This document shows, piece by piece, positions 25,464 to 40,400 of a DNA stretch of 50,446 nucleotides. Below the pieces are notes generated by a model, which saw nothing but the letters and a program-made list of their open reading frames with translations, made no database searches and was not told the origin of the DNA. Positions within the stretch are counted from its first letter, which is position 1. Each line of letters starts with the position of its first letter. A program made the position numbers and the translations under genes. Source of the DNA: Gracilimonas halophila (lineage in GTDB: Bacteria > Bacteroidota > Rhodothermia > Balneolales > Balneolaceae); contig NZ_JBHULI010000021.1 of assembly GCF_042684365.1 (NCBI RefSeq), positions 1-50,446 on the forward strand, written 5' to 3'.

Positions 25464-28400
25464 ATGCAAACAGTGTTCAAATCACTCACGCTTTTATTAC
25501 TATTTTTTGTCGCCTTCTCAGTAAACGCCCTTGCGCAACTTGAAGCTGTGCAGCCACCGGGCAGCGGTACGTCTTCAAACCCGTATGAGATCTCCTCTCA
25601 TGATCACTTGTACTGGATGTACTCCGAGAATGATCAGTTCGATGAAAATACCTATTTCATCCAGACACAGGATATTTACCCCAAGCTCAGAAATGATGGC
25701 GACAAGGAAAGCTTTTACCCGATTGGCTCCGTAAATCACCCATTTAAATCGCATTACGACGGGCAGGGTTACGCGCTCATTGATTTTGACATTCATCGGA
25801 ATAACGGGGATACCCATGGGTTTTTTGGGCGTATTTTTGACAATGGTTCGGTAAGAAATCTCTCCATCATCAACGTCTCTTTGAAAAACACGAGTTCAAA
25901 CGGCTATGTAGGGGCTTTAGCGGCTTATGTTAAGTTTGCCACTCTGGAAAATATCTATGTTTCAGGAACCGTTGAGCCCGGTGGCGATTCTGATGACTAC
26001 TTTGGTGGGCTTGTTGCTTTTGTGCAGGACTTTAACCAATCCAACAACAAAACCATCATCAGAAATGTCCATTCTGATATTCGTTTTACTAATGATGATG
26101 GATATGGACGTGAGGGAGGGATAGCAGCTTACCCCAATACTGATAATTACCCTGAGTTTTCGCAGACCATTACAAGAAATACCATTGATGGTGTTTTAAC
26201 TGATCCCGCGCCTGGTGCCTTCTACGATCTTTACAGTTCAGACACTAAATATTATTGGGCAAGTAACTTTGCGGAGAAGGCCGAAAGTGGGGTGTACGAT
26301 AACCGTAACGACGTAGATGAAGGCAATATGTATCGGTCAACGGCCGACCTGTTGAGCTTGTCTAACTACACCAATATGCCATCTTTTGCTTTGGAAGGGT
26401 ATGGTTCTGCTGCCTTCAAAGAAACCACAGGCCCCTGGAAGATCAGGCAGATCAATACAGCCGACCCCGATGTATCGGACACGCTTGTGGTAACGGTGCA
26501 GAACGTTGGTGGCCAAAATAAATTTTTTATTGACGGCGAAGATGGCTCTCAGGTAGCTTTGGAACTTACCCGGGGTGCCAAATACGTGTTTGATCTCTCT
26601 GACCCCTCCATGAGTGGGCACCCTTTTAAATTTTCCGAAACGGCCGACGGCACACACGGCGGCGGGGCCGACTATAGTTCGGGCATCACCAGCACCGGAA
26701 CGCCGGGCACCGATGGTCTGCTCACCTTTGTGGTGCCGCTGGACGCGCCTGAGGCCCTTTACACCTATTGCCAAAACCATGCCGGCATGGGCGGGCAGGC
26801 TACACAGCATGATGCCGAGTGGCTGATGGACGCAGAAGGGCGCATCAATCAGGGTTATCCCTACCAGGCGGTATTGCAGGAAGGGGCGCCGCTGGTGAAG
26901 CAAAGCCTGCTGAACAATGATGCAACCTCTATCATTGCTACCAATCAGCTGAAAAGTGATGGATTTCGAAAAGTCATCGAGCGCGGGGTCGTGGTAGCCG
27001 CTGCGGTAGATACGCCAACGGTGGATAGTAATATTGCCCAGTTTACAGAGAGTAACACCGCCGTGCTGAATAATAAAAGTGTAGACCTCACCGTCACCGG
27101 TCTCACGACGGGTACGACGTACGCCATTCGGTCCTACGCCATTAACCAAAGTGCCGACGGGCAGACCGAAGACATCCGTTATTCAGATGTCCAAACCATT
27201 ACACCCTTTCCTTTTAGCGGTGCAGGTACGGAAGGTAATCCTTTTGTGTTGATGACGCTGAGTGATCTGACCTGGTTCAACAGCTTCAGCGAGCTGCACG
27301 ATAAACATTTTGAATTAGGGGCTCCCATTGATGCCTCTCAGACGCAGTACTGGGACTGGAGCGACGATAACGGCGATGGCAACCTGTTTAACGACCCCAA
27401 TGATGCCACCGATGCGGGCGAAAACTGGGGCTGGCGACCCATCCCTGAGTTTACCGGGGTGTTTGACGGGCAGTACTACGCCATCCGAAACCTGGACATT
27501 AGCCCGAGTGGCTCTGACTGGAGTAATGACAACAACCTGACGCGCATGGATTACGCCATGTTTGAGGAGTTAGACGGTGGTATCGTTAAACAACTCGACT
27601 TGCAGGATATCAATGTAAATGTGACTGGTAATTATAATTATACTTCACGTATTGCTTCGATTGCAGGCGTTATGTATAGCAACTCACAAATCCGTAACAC
27701 CCGAGTATCGGGCCTTGTGTATGGTGCTGATGAGGTAGGTGGTATCGTGGGATATTTATCATCTGATAATCTTATAACAAATGTAAGTAACCGTGCCACG
27801 GTACACAGTCAGGCGCAAGGGCTTGGGGGGATTGCCTATAGGTCGTATGGTACTATCCAATACACTAACTTTATAGGAGAGTTGATCTATAATGGTAGAG
27901 ACGTATGGCGTGTGGGAGGCATGGTAGGCGTAATGGAGGGTGGATCTCTATACTACGGATACGTTTCGGCATCGCTAAACCTGAGATCGGCGTCGCCAAA
28001 TTATACCTCAACTGCTGGCGTTGGCATCATTTACGGAGATGGTAACGGTGGAAGAGTTAGTCGTTTTATCTATGACGCCAGCAAAGATGATGATTATAAG
28101 TATGGTTTTGGAGTAAACAATGGTATCAGTGTCAACAATTTATCTGGCGAAGCCACATCAAACTTGGATGGCAAAGGCTATTACAACAACCAACTCCTGA
28201 TTTCAAGCTACGGCTGGAGGTTGACCCCGGGCTTCAATGTAATGTACTATAAAGACGGGGATGGTAATATCGACCTGTCGAGCCCTCAGAATGATGGTTT
28301 TGCCCACCGGGATTGGGAATTCTTTGCGCCCAAAGTAAGCACCGGGGTGTCGAGCAAAACCGGAGAAACCACCGTTGAGGTTGCTGCGGAAATCACCAGC

Positions 28401-31400
28401 GATGGCCGAGCTGCTACCGATGGTAGCTACACCAACATTACCGACCACGGTGTGGTCTATGGCACCAGCCCCAACCCCACGCTGGAGGATAATGTAGCCA
28501 GCAACGGAGCCGGAGCCGAAGGCACGTACACCACCAGCCTGACCGATGTGGAGCCCGGCGTGTTGTATTATGCCCGTGCCTATGCCGAGAACCGGGTGGG
28601 TGTGAGCTACGGGGAAGACCAAACCTTTGTGATTCCTCCCTTTGCCGGCTCAGGTACGCTGGAAGATCCTTTTCAGGTGGCCGAACCCGACCACCTGACC
28701 TTTATTGCCGAGAATGCAGAAACCATGTGGGATAAGCACTTTGTGCAAGTAGCCAACCTGGATATGGCGGCGCATTTGGACACTCTCAACGTAGGCGACC
28801 ACGATGGCGATGCCGCCACGGCTGACGTTGCCATGGGCTTTTCCCCTATTGGTAACAGCGATACTTACTTTACCGGAAGCTACGATGGCGGTGGTTTTAC
28901 CATCAGCAACCTGATGATCAACCGGCCCAACCAAAACTATGTGGGGCTGTTTGGCTACGTGCGTCAAGAAAATCAGGATACGGTATATGTGAAAAACATC
29001 ACCTTTGAGGGCCCGCGTATTACCGGGGCTCAATACACCGGTACCGCCATCGGCTATGCCTATGCACGAAATGAGGTGCTAACGGTCGAAGACATTACGG
29101 TGAATGACCTTTTGCTTACATCAACCAAAACGACAGGTAATAATTACGGCCAAGTAGGTGGCGTGGTTGGACGAGCGGAAAGCTATTATGTGTCTAATGC
29201 GAGTAACAATGGCCAGATCATCCTCGAAAACCTGTCGGTGAAAGGGGAAATATTATTTAGTCACACCTCATATAATGCAGCTCAAATCGGGGGTGTTTTC
29301 GGTCGATTAGAAACGGCTACTAGTGACTATTCTACCAGAGAAAACAAGCGCACCTATGTCAAAAATGTTCGCTTTGAAGGCCAAATCAGTGGCGATTCAG
29401 ACAATGGGTATCAAAAACATCCCTCCGAGATAGGTGGTATTGGATATTTTGTAGGACCCTTTGTAGATATTGAACAAGCCATTGTAACCAACACGACCAT
29501 CTATTCAAAGGATAATGCCGGTGGTCTATTTGGGGAGATGGAGCACGGTAGTAAGATACACCGTTCAGGAGCAGAAGTTTATATCACTACCGATGGTAAC
29601 ACTACCCAAACACAAGTTGGCGGATTGGTGGGTTACGTAAATATGTCTAGCAATAATGTCGATTTCAATCGAACGTATTACCTCACCTCCATCACGCAAA
29701 GCTACACGCGGGGAACAATCGATAAGGCGTACCAAGAGGTTGGCGGAATTGTTGGTTATTTGGGCAACACATCTACCGACATAGAGTTCAAAATTGCAGA
29801 TACCTACTCAACGGTCAATATTACCTCGCGGTACTACAATGATCGTGAATCCTCCCCTGCATACTACGACGAAGATAATCGGGATGACAACAACCCTACG
29901 CGGGGTTTGGGTGGTTTTATAGGGAGAGTATCTATAAGCAGCGATAATGATAATTATGATGCAACGCTGAACCTGAAACGGAACTTTGTGGGGGGTAACC
30001 TGCGCTATTATCACGGTCTGACTAGCTCAAGCACCGGTAATAGTGGCTTCATAGGCTATTTCTACGATTATGATAAATATTACACGGTGACCATAGATCA
30101 GGAGTACAATTACTGGGATTACAATCGCATGCATTTTGACCCAAAGCGTAAGGCGGATGCCATAGTGAATGATTACAGAAGTTCAAACTACAATGCAAAT
30201 ACGGGGATTGATTACAAATCACGCAATGAGCTGCAGGAGCAGGCGACCTTTAGCACCTACGATTTTGATGCAATCTGGGAGATGGACCAGACCGGCCTGG
30301 GCAATTACGGCTATCCCCGACTGCAGTGGGAGCTTGAGGCGGATGATACGCCAAACACCATTCCTTTTGCCGGCAGTGGCACCGAGGCTGACCCCTACCT
30401 GATCGAAAGCCTGGATGATTTTATCGCCTTTGGGGAGCTGGCCTATAAATACGATAATGCCCACTTTAAACTGACAACCGACCTGGACATGAGCCAAAGT
30501 CAGTACTGGGACCGCAGCGATGACGATGGCGACGGCCACCGGTACAACGACCCGAACGATGCCACAGACGCCGGCAGCAACAACGGCTGGCTGCCTGTTG
30601 GGAATAACTTCGACGACACCTGGTTTCACGGCCATTTTGATGGCGGCGGGCATACCATTGACGGGCTGCACCAGCGCACCGAAGACCGCTACTATGGAGG
30701 CTTGTTTGGCTACATGAAGGTAGCGGCAGATGATTCAGCCTCCATCAAGAACCTAAGCCTGACCAATGCTAATTTTGAGTTCAAGTGGTTCAATGGCTTA
30801 CGAACAACGGGTTATTATTATGGTGGCATTTTGGGATTCGCTGATTATGAAGGTGCTGGTCTCGGTAGTGACAATCATAAGATTGTGCTCGACAACCTGT
30901 CGATTCAAGGAAGTCTTGTGGCAGGGAATCAAGATAAGAATTTGCAACGTGTGGGTGGTATAGTAGGTTATGGTGAGGGTGTAACACTTATTAACTTACG
31001 AGCCAATGTTAACCTTAGCGCAACAGGTCCTCAGTTAGGCGGAATCGTAGGCTATATGAATTATGGCACCATTACCGGCTCCTATGCAGAAGGTAGTGTG
31101 GTTCCAAATGAAGCCTATAACAATGGTTTAAGTGCAAGCAATGTGGGAGGCATCGGAGGTCAATTAGTGAATACGGATCTTGTAGAACAGGTAGGGGCCA
31201 ACGTAACGGTCAAAGGGCCACAACGAGTCGGCTCGCTGTTTGGGAGTGCCTCCGTCACCAACATCAGAGATGTGTTCAGTACCGGCACCATCGAAATGAC
31301 CCACACGAGTTCAAGCACCTCTTACAGTGATTACAGTGGTGGATTAATAGGAGATTTTGGCGGTGAACTCACCAACGCCTACCATAGTGGTAGGGTAGAT

Positions 31401-34400
31401 AATCAGGAGTACGACAATTACTACGACGTTCTGTTTAGCTATGGAGACCCTGACATCTCCGGAGCCTTTTCCAATTACGATAGCACGGTTGCCGACTACC
31501 CCGACCTCGTGGTGGGCGAGATCGAAAACTATGCCTTGGTACAGACCGAATCGGCGCTCAAGGATATCCGTACCTATACGGCCGAACTTGAGGCCAACCT
31601 GCAACTGGGCTGGACAGCGTGGGATTTCCAGAACACCTGGTTCATGGACGGGCAGCAAAATGGTGGCCTGCCGATGCTTCGAAACCTGATCGACACGCAA
31701 ACCACCCTTAACGGGCAGCCTGTGATTACGCGGCTGGCCAAGGAGTCGGTTACCATTACCCCGACCTTTATGGAGGGTAGCGACAGCCCCAGTGCGTATG
31801 GGGCGGTAATTAGCACCAACAGCACCCCTACGCTGGACAATGCGGTGGTGACCCTGATCCAACCCAACCGCGGCGATGCCCTGGAAGCCACCGGGCTCAC
31901 CCCGGGCACCACCTACTACGTGGCCTCTTACAGCACGGTGGGCGGCACTACCAGCTACGGGCCGGCACTCAGCTTTACCACGAACCCCGCCGAGGCGCTG
32001 GATGGCGGCGGAACCGTTAACTTCCCGTACGAGATCAGCACCTTGGAGCAACTGGCCTACCTGGCACAAACGCCTGAGCTTTGGGGCAGTGTGGTCAAAC
32101 TGACAGCCGACATAGACGCCGGCCCCACCCGATACTGGGACTGGAGCGATGACGACGGTGACGGCAACCGCTTTAACGACCCCAACGACCTGACGCTGGA
32201 CGGCGAGAACAACGGCTGGCGACCTATTGCCCGAAACACAAGCACACCATTTACCGGTATCTTTGATGGAAACTACCACGCCATCAGCAACCTCTTTATC
32301 CAAAGCGATGAAAGTTACCTGGGGCTATTTGGTGTGGTGCAAGGCGCTACCATCAAACACTTGGTACTGCAAGACATTGATTACCGCCCGACCCAATTTA
32401 ATGCTAGTGGTAATAATCAAATAGGCGGTCTGGCAGGTCGCGTTCAGCATAGCACGATCATAGAGCGGGTGTATGTGACCGGCCAAATGGGGCGTAATCC
32501 GGCCAATGCGGATGCGCTTTTCAATATCAGCGTTGGGGGACTTATTGGGTATGCGGACAACTATTCTGATGGCGACTCCATTAAGGTAAAACAATCTGGC
32601 GCGGTGGTTGATATTTCCGGCAGAGATATAATAGGTGGCCTTGTAGGCCATGCCGTAACAGCTGGTTATGGCTTAGAGGCTGAAGATGTGTACTATCAAG
32701 GCACCCTTACCTTGCACGGTAATAAGATGGGAGGCCTTTTTGGGAGAAGTTATTATGCAACGTATGTAAACAGAGCCTATGTGTATGTACAGTATGATCA
32801 ATTCAAGCGAGCTGATGGTACGGCAGGGAACTATGACTATGCCGGGGGCTTAGTGGGTGATTTAGTACGGAGTAATGAGGCATCTGATTTCAAAAATGTG
32901 CTGGTGAATTGGAATCAGATCACCGGAGTAAGCCCGCGAGGAGATTATTTTGCTACATTCACAAACTACGATCCCACCAATGGGTATGAGGTGAGTGGTG
33001 AAGACCATGTTGGCCTCTTCACTCAGTCCAACTACACCAGCGGTGGCCGCGACTTCGACTTTACCGACACCTGGGACATGGACGCCGACTATAACAACGG
33101 CCGCCCGTACCTGTACTGGCAGCGTTTTGTGCCGGTCATTGAACAGGACGAGGTTGTAGCCACAGCACAGGGTGACAGTAAATTTATCGATGCTACCTTT
33201 ACCATTGCCGGTGATGGAAACCCGGACTATGCCGGGGGGAAGAGTGCAGGCAACGACCAAAGCATCACCGAATACGGGATCGTGTTCAATGAAGTGGGCA
33301 ACCCAAGCATAGTGGATACCACAACCACCGCTCAAAAAGTGGTAGTGAGCAGCAGTGCCACCGGGCAGGTAACGGTAAACAGCGACCCACTGCCGCTGGG
33401 CACCTACTACGTGCGCAGCTATGCCCGCAATCAGCAGGGGGTAGGCTATGGGCCGGAGCGCATTGTGAACATTACACCCTTCAGCGGCAGCGGTACCCTC
33501 AACGATCCGTATTTGGTGGATAATTTGGAGGCATTGCAATTTATTAATTCCAATCCAGCGCAGTATTACAATAAACATTACCGACAAGTGGCCAATATTG
33601 ATGCCTCACCTACCGCCACCCTCAATGTAGGCGACCATGATGGCGATGCCGCCACGGCTGACGTTGCCATGGGCTTTTCACCCATTGGCAACACCGATAC
33701 CTACTTTACCGGAACCTACGATGGCGGTGGTTTTACCATCAGTAACCTGATGATCAACCGGCCCAACCAAAACTATGTGGGGCTGTTTGGCTACGTGCGC
33801 CAAGAAAACCAGGATACGGTATATGTGAAAAACCTCACCTTTGAAAGCCCGCGTATTACCGGGGCTTCAAACACGGGTACGGCGGTTGGTTATGCCTATG
33901 CAGCCAACGAGGTGCTAACGGTCAAAGACATTACAGTGAATGACCTTTTGCTTACAGCGACAGAGACAAACGACGGTAGTCGCGGGAACGTAGGTGGCGT
34001 GGTTGGGCGTGCGCAAAGCTATTATGTGTCAAATGCGAACTACAACGGCCAAATTATCCTTGAAAACCTGTCGGTGAAAGGAGACATCCTCATCAGTCAT
34101 CCCGATGAAAGTTCAGCGGGAGCAGGGGGTGTATTTGGTTATTTAGCTACAGCTGATAGTGACTATTCTACCAGAGATGACAAGCGTACCTATGTCAAAA
34201 ATGTTCGCTTTGAAGGGCAAATCAGCGGTGATGTGGATAACGGGTTTACCGAGTATGTAGGAGATGTAGGCGGTATTGGGTATTTCGTGGGCCCTTTTGT
34301 AGATGTAGAACAGGCCATTGTAACCAACACCACGCTGTATGCCTATAATGATGCCGGTGGTTTATTCGGAATAGTGGAGCATGGTGTTGAAATTTACCAA

Positions 34401-37400
34401 TCGGGCGCCGAAGTGTACATCACCACGGGTGCAGTAACCACAAGTCAATCAGATGTTGGTGGTCTTGTTGGTGAGGTAGATATGTATAGCAATAATGTCG
34501 ATTTCAATCGAGCACGTTACTTCACCTCCATCACGCTGAGTTACGCGCGGGGAACGATCGACAAGGCGTACGAAAATGTGGGCGGAATTGTGGGTACTTT
34601 GAGAAATACAAGTACCGACATAGAGTTCAAAATTGTAGATACCTACTCAACGGTCAATATTACCTCGCGGTACTATAATGATCGTGAATCCTTCCCTACA
34701 TACTACGACGAAGATGATCAGGATACGAACAACCCTACGCGGGGTTTGGGTGGATTTATAGGGAGAGTAAGTATAAGCAGCGATAATGATGGATATGATG
34801 CAACGCTGAATCTGAAACGTAACTTTGTGGGGGGTAACCTGCGCTATTACCACGGCATTACCAATACGAGTTATGACGGTTCCGGTAATAGTGGCTTTAT
34901 TGGCTATTTTTATGGTGGAAACTCGGCATCTGGAGTAAGAATAGATCAGGAGCACAATTTCTGGGATATCAATCGCATGCATTTTGACCCGGCACGTGCT
35001 TCATCCGCTATTGTAACGGATTTTTACGCTGGAGACTATAATGCAAAAGAGGGAATAGATTATAAATCCCGCAATCAGCTGCAGGAGCAGGCGACCTTTA
35101 GCACCTACGATTTTGATGCAATCTGGGAGATGGACGAGACCGGCCTTGGCAATTACGGCTACCCTCGGCTGCAGTGGGAAGTCGAGGGGGATGATACGCC
35201 TAACACCATTCCTTTTGCCGGCAGTGGCACCGAGGCGGACCCGTATCTAATCGAAAGCCTGGACGATTTTATCGCCTTTGGCGAGCTGGCCTATAAATAC
35301 GATAACGCCCACTTTAAACTGACAACCGACCTGGACATGAGCCAAAGTCAGTATTGGGACCGCAGCGATGACGATGGCGATGGCCACCGGTACAACGACC
35401 CGAACGATGCCACAGACGCTGGAAGCAACAATGGCTGGCTGCCTGTTGGGTTTATTGTTTATGGGAATGCAGAATACGACTCCTGGTTTCACGGCCATTT
35501 TGATGGCGGCGGGCACACCATTGACGGGCTGCACCAGCGCACCGAAGACCGCAACTACGGTGGGCTATTTGGCTACATGGAGGTAGCGGCAGACGATTCA
35601 GCTTCCATCAAGAACCTAAGCCTGACCAATGCCGATTTTGAGTTTCAGTGGCCCAATGGCTTACGAACAAGCGGTAGTTATTATGGTGGGATATTAGGAT
35701 ACGGCGACTACTCAGGGGATGACCTGGGCACTGAAAACCACAAAATTGTCTTAGACAACCTCTCAATACAAGGTACCCTGCTGGCAGGAGATGATAAAAA
35801 TAGAATGGGGAATGTTGGCGGCATTGTGGGACAAGTGAACGGTGGTACCCTATCGAATCTTCGTGCTAACGTTACCCTAAACGCTACGGATACATATTTA
35901 GGGGGTATTATAGGCTATATGAATTATGGAACCATTACGAGCTCCTATGCAGAGGGTAATGTGGCACCAAATGAAGCCTTTAACGATGGTTCAAACGCAA
36001 GATATGTGGGAGGCATCGGAGGTCGATTGGTGAATACGGACCTTGTAGAGCAAGTGGGTGCCAATGTGGCGGTCAAAGGGCCTCAGTATGTCGGCTCGCT
36101 GTTTGGGGCCGCCTCGGTCACCAACATCAGAGATGTATTCAGTACCGGTTCCATCGAAATGACGCATACCAATTCATCGAACACCTATTACGAGAGAAGT
36201 GGTGGATTAATAGGAGATTTTGCCGGTGAGCTTACCAACGCCTACCACAGTGGTCGTGTAGATAATCAGGAGTACGACAATCGCGACGAAGTTCTGTTTA
36301 GCCATGGAGACTCTGACATCTCTGGAGCCTTTTCCAATTACGACAGCACGGTTGCCGACTACCCCGACCTCGTGGTGGGCGAGATAGAAAACTATGTGCT
36401 GGTACAGACTGAATCGGCGCTCAAGGATATCCGTACCTACACGGCCGAGCTTGAGGCCGACCTGCAGCTGGGCTGGACAGCATGGGATTTCCAGAACACC
36501 TGGTTTATAGACGGGCAGCAAAATGGTGGCCTGCCGATGCTTCGAACCCTGATCGACACGGAAACCACCCTTAACGGGCAGCCGATCATTACGCGGCTGG
36601 CCAAGGAGTCGGTTACCATCACCCCGACCTTTGTGGAAGGCAGCGACAGCCCCAGTGCGTATGGAGCGGTGATTAGCACCAACAGCACCCCTACGTTAGA
36701 CAATGCGCTGGTGACCCTGACCCAACCCAACCGCGGCGATGCGCTGGAAGCCACCGGGCTCACCCCCGGCACCACCTACTACGTGGCCTCTTACAGCACG
36801 GTGGGCGGAGCAACGGCCTACGGCCCGGCACTTAGCTTTACCACGAAACCGGCTGAGGCCCTGGATGGGGGCGGAACCGTCAACTTCCCGTACGAGATCA
36901 GCAGCCTGGAGCAGCTGGCCTACCTGGCACAAACGCCGGAGCTTTTGGGCAGTGTGGTTAAGCTAACGGCCGACATTGACGCCGGCCCCACCCGCTACTG
37001 GGACTGGAGCGATGACGACGGTGACGGCAACCGCTTTAACGACCCCAACGACCTGACGCTGGACGGGGAGAACAACGGCTGGCGACCTATAGGGCGCAGC
37101 ACAAGCACGCCATTTACCGGTATCTTTGATGGAAACTACCACGCCATCAGTAACCTCTTTATCCAAAGCGATGAAAGTTACCTGGGGCTATTTGGGGTGG
37201 TGCAAGGCGCTACCATCAAACAGCTGGTACTGCAAGACATTGATTACCGCCCGACCAAGTTTAATGATAGTGGTAATTCAAGTATAGGTGGGCTGGCGGG
37301 CCGCGTTCAGCATAGCACGATCATAGAGCGGGTTTATGTGACCGGCCAAATGGGGCGTAATCCGGCCAATGCAGATGCGCTATTCAATCAATTAGTGGGA

Positions 37401-40400
37401 GGCCTTATTGGTGAAGCGCGCAACTATAATAGTGGCCCAGCCATTCAATTACGGCAATCAGGCGCGGTGGTAGACATTGCCGGTAGAACAATGATAGGTG
37501 GCCTCTCAGGCCGTGCTTACACGGCTGGTAGGGGTTTACAGGTAGAAGATGTCTACTACCAGGGCACCCTTACCTTGCACGATAGTGACATGGGTGGTCT
37601 TTTTGGCTCAAGTTGGTACTCAACCTATGTAAATAGAGCCTACGTGTATGTACAGTTTGATCAGTTCAAGCGGGCAGACGGTACGCGCGGGAGCTATCAG
37701 TATGCCGGAGGCTTAGTTGGAGATATACAAAGCGGTAGGGAAGACGACTTTGAAAATGTTCTGGTGAATTATTATCGAATCACCTCTCTAAGTTATTATG
37801 CTGCGTATTTTGCCACGGATAGTTATTCCAACCCCACCAATGGTACTTATGATAGTAGTAAAGATGATGATCTTCTGTTCACCCAGTCCAACTACACCAA
37901 CCGCACCTTCGACTTTACCGACACCTGGGACATGGACACCGACTATAACAACGGCCGCCCGTACCTGTATTGGCAGCGTTTTGTGCCGGTCATTGAACAG
38001 GACGAGGTTGTAGCCACAGCACAGGGTGACAGTAAATTTATCGATGCTACCTTTAGCATTGCCGGGGATGGAAACCCGGACTACGCCGGTGGGCTGAGTG
38101 CAGGCACCGACCAAAGCATCACCGAATACGGTATCGTATTCAATCAGGTGGGTAACCCGAGTATTGTGGATACCACAACCACCGCTCAAAAGGTGGTAGT
38201 GAGCAGCAGTGCCACCGGGCAGGTAACGGTGAGCAGCGACCCACTGCCTTTGGGTACCTACTACGTGCGCAGCTATGCCCGCAATCAGCAGGGGGTAGGC
38301 TACGGGCCGGAGCGTATTGTTAACATTACGCCCTTCAGTGGCAGCGGTACCCTCAACGATCCCTACCTGGTGGACGATATTGAAGACCTGGAGTATATGC
38401 ACACCAACCCCGAGCAGTTCTTTTCTAAGCACTACCGGCAGGTGGCCAATATAAACGCGAGCTCAACCGCCTCCAGCAATAATGGGAAAGGGTTTGAGCC
38501 CATTGGCAAGAGTTCTGTGGCATATTTTACCGGAACGTATGATGGCAATGGTTTCAGTATCGATAATTTGACGATCAATCGGCCGGATGAGGATAATGTT
38601 GGGCTGTTCAGTTTCATCGTCCATGATAGCGGTGATGAGGGCCTGACCAAAGTGAAAGACCTGACCCTGCGCAATCCACAAATTACAGGAGATCAAAATG
38701 TGGCCCCACTTGTGGCTGGTATATACCACAATAATGTGAGTGAAGAGATCAAGTTTACGGGCATACATGTAGAGAACGCAGAGATAACAGCCGACAGCAA
38801 AGCCGGCGGCGTTTTTGGTGCGATCATGATACAGGGGGGTAAATCGGTAGGTAAAAAGGTGCTCTTACAAGACATTCACTTTACCGGCACCATAGACGGA
38901 GATAATGCCGGTGGGATCGCCTTCTATTTGTATGGTAAATTTATTGACATGGGCATTACGGTTAAAGATGCCACCGTTGATGTGACCTTTACAGACGATG
39001 ACGATACAAGTTATGGTGCCTGGTATACGGCTGGAGTTGCCAGAACGGCCTATTTCACAACGATAGAAGATGTGGTGGTTACACGCCTCAAGAACCATCG
39101 CGCCTATGGGGTGGGCGGCCTGCTTGCATTTGGCTATCAAGGGACGCACATCAAGCGCAGTGGCGCCACAGTGGACGTTATTTTTCATGATTATGCAAAT
39201 CAGGGTTTTGGTGGGGGCTTGGTCAGTCATTTAAGCACCATGGATAATAATTCGGAGACTGGTGTTGAGTTTCAAGCTACCGATGTGTCTATTGAAGAAT
39301 CGTATGCCAGAGGCCGGTTTGTAGGGGCTAAAAGAAACGTTGGTGGCCTTGTGAATACAATTGTAAATGGAAGAAGAGCAAAAGCCCGAGATGTCTTCAT
39401 TAAGAATAACTACGTAGATGTGGATATTACGGATTATTACTTCCATGAAGGCGCCGCACGCGGTTCATCCTTTTATGACGGTTACGGTACAGATTATGAG
39501 AATAAGACATCGAGACTCGGTGGTTTGATAGGAGTGATATTCAATGACAAAGCAGATAGATATAACTCAAGCTACTACAGAAATACGAAGCTAAATACGG
39601 GTGATAGACAACGCATTACCCTTTTGAACAACATCGTGAATGGTGAATTTGAGATGTACATTGGGCGTACCACAAGTAATAACGGAGGTTATGGCTGGGC
39701 GGGTAATGGCCTGCTGGTAGGGGGCAGAGATGTCGATTATAATGAGTCCACCTTTCCAGAGTACAAGGTGGAGGCCAACATTATCAATAACGAAAAGGTT
39801 TGGAATACAGACATTCTAGGCCGTTCAGATAGTTATGAATATGAAAATGGCATTTTCGAGGCAGACGTGTCAGATCCGGCAGAAATGCAGCAGCAGTCGT
39901 ACTATGCGTATGGTGGCGGCACAAATTCTATCAATAGCAGTAGTGACAATTTCGATTTCACCAACACCTGGGTGATGGACCACTCCGGCCTGATCAACGA
40001 GGGCCGGCCTATGCTGAAATGGGAATATGAACGGAAAGGCAGCCCCTTAAATACCGATCCATTTGAGGAGGCCGGTACGGCTGACGACCCGATCAAGATC
40101 AGCTCGCTCGATGACCTCAAGGCCCTGATGGTGCTTCAGAAATACTGGAGGATCAACCATAGCAGCGGTTACTACTTTGAGCTCACCAATGACATTGATA
40201 TGACCCCGACCCAATACTGGGACTGGAGCGACGACAATGGTGATGGCAACATCTTTAACGACCCGGAAGACCTCACTAGCGAGGGCAACAACGAGGGCTG
40301 GCGTCCTTTAGGCACCAGTAATCACGAATTTATAGGGCACTGGGATGGCAACGGCCATACCTTAACCGGCTTGCACATCAATATCCCAGACAAGAATGTA

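Noticed and set aside
31344..32303. Long minus-strand open frame (319 codons) and similar ones at 26337-27149, 32862-33587 and 37788-38432
   Set aside because: They lie opposite the giant plus-strand gene, have low-complexity Val/Gly/Ala-rich translations mirroring its codon bias, and recur in both copies of the duplication only because the DNA is duplicated.
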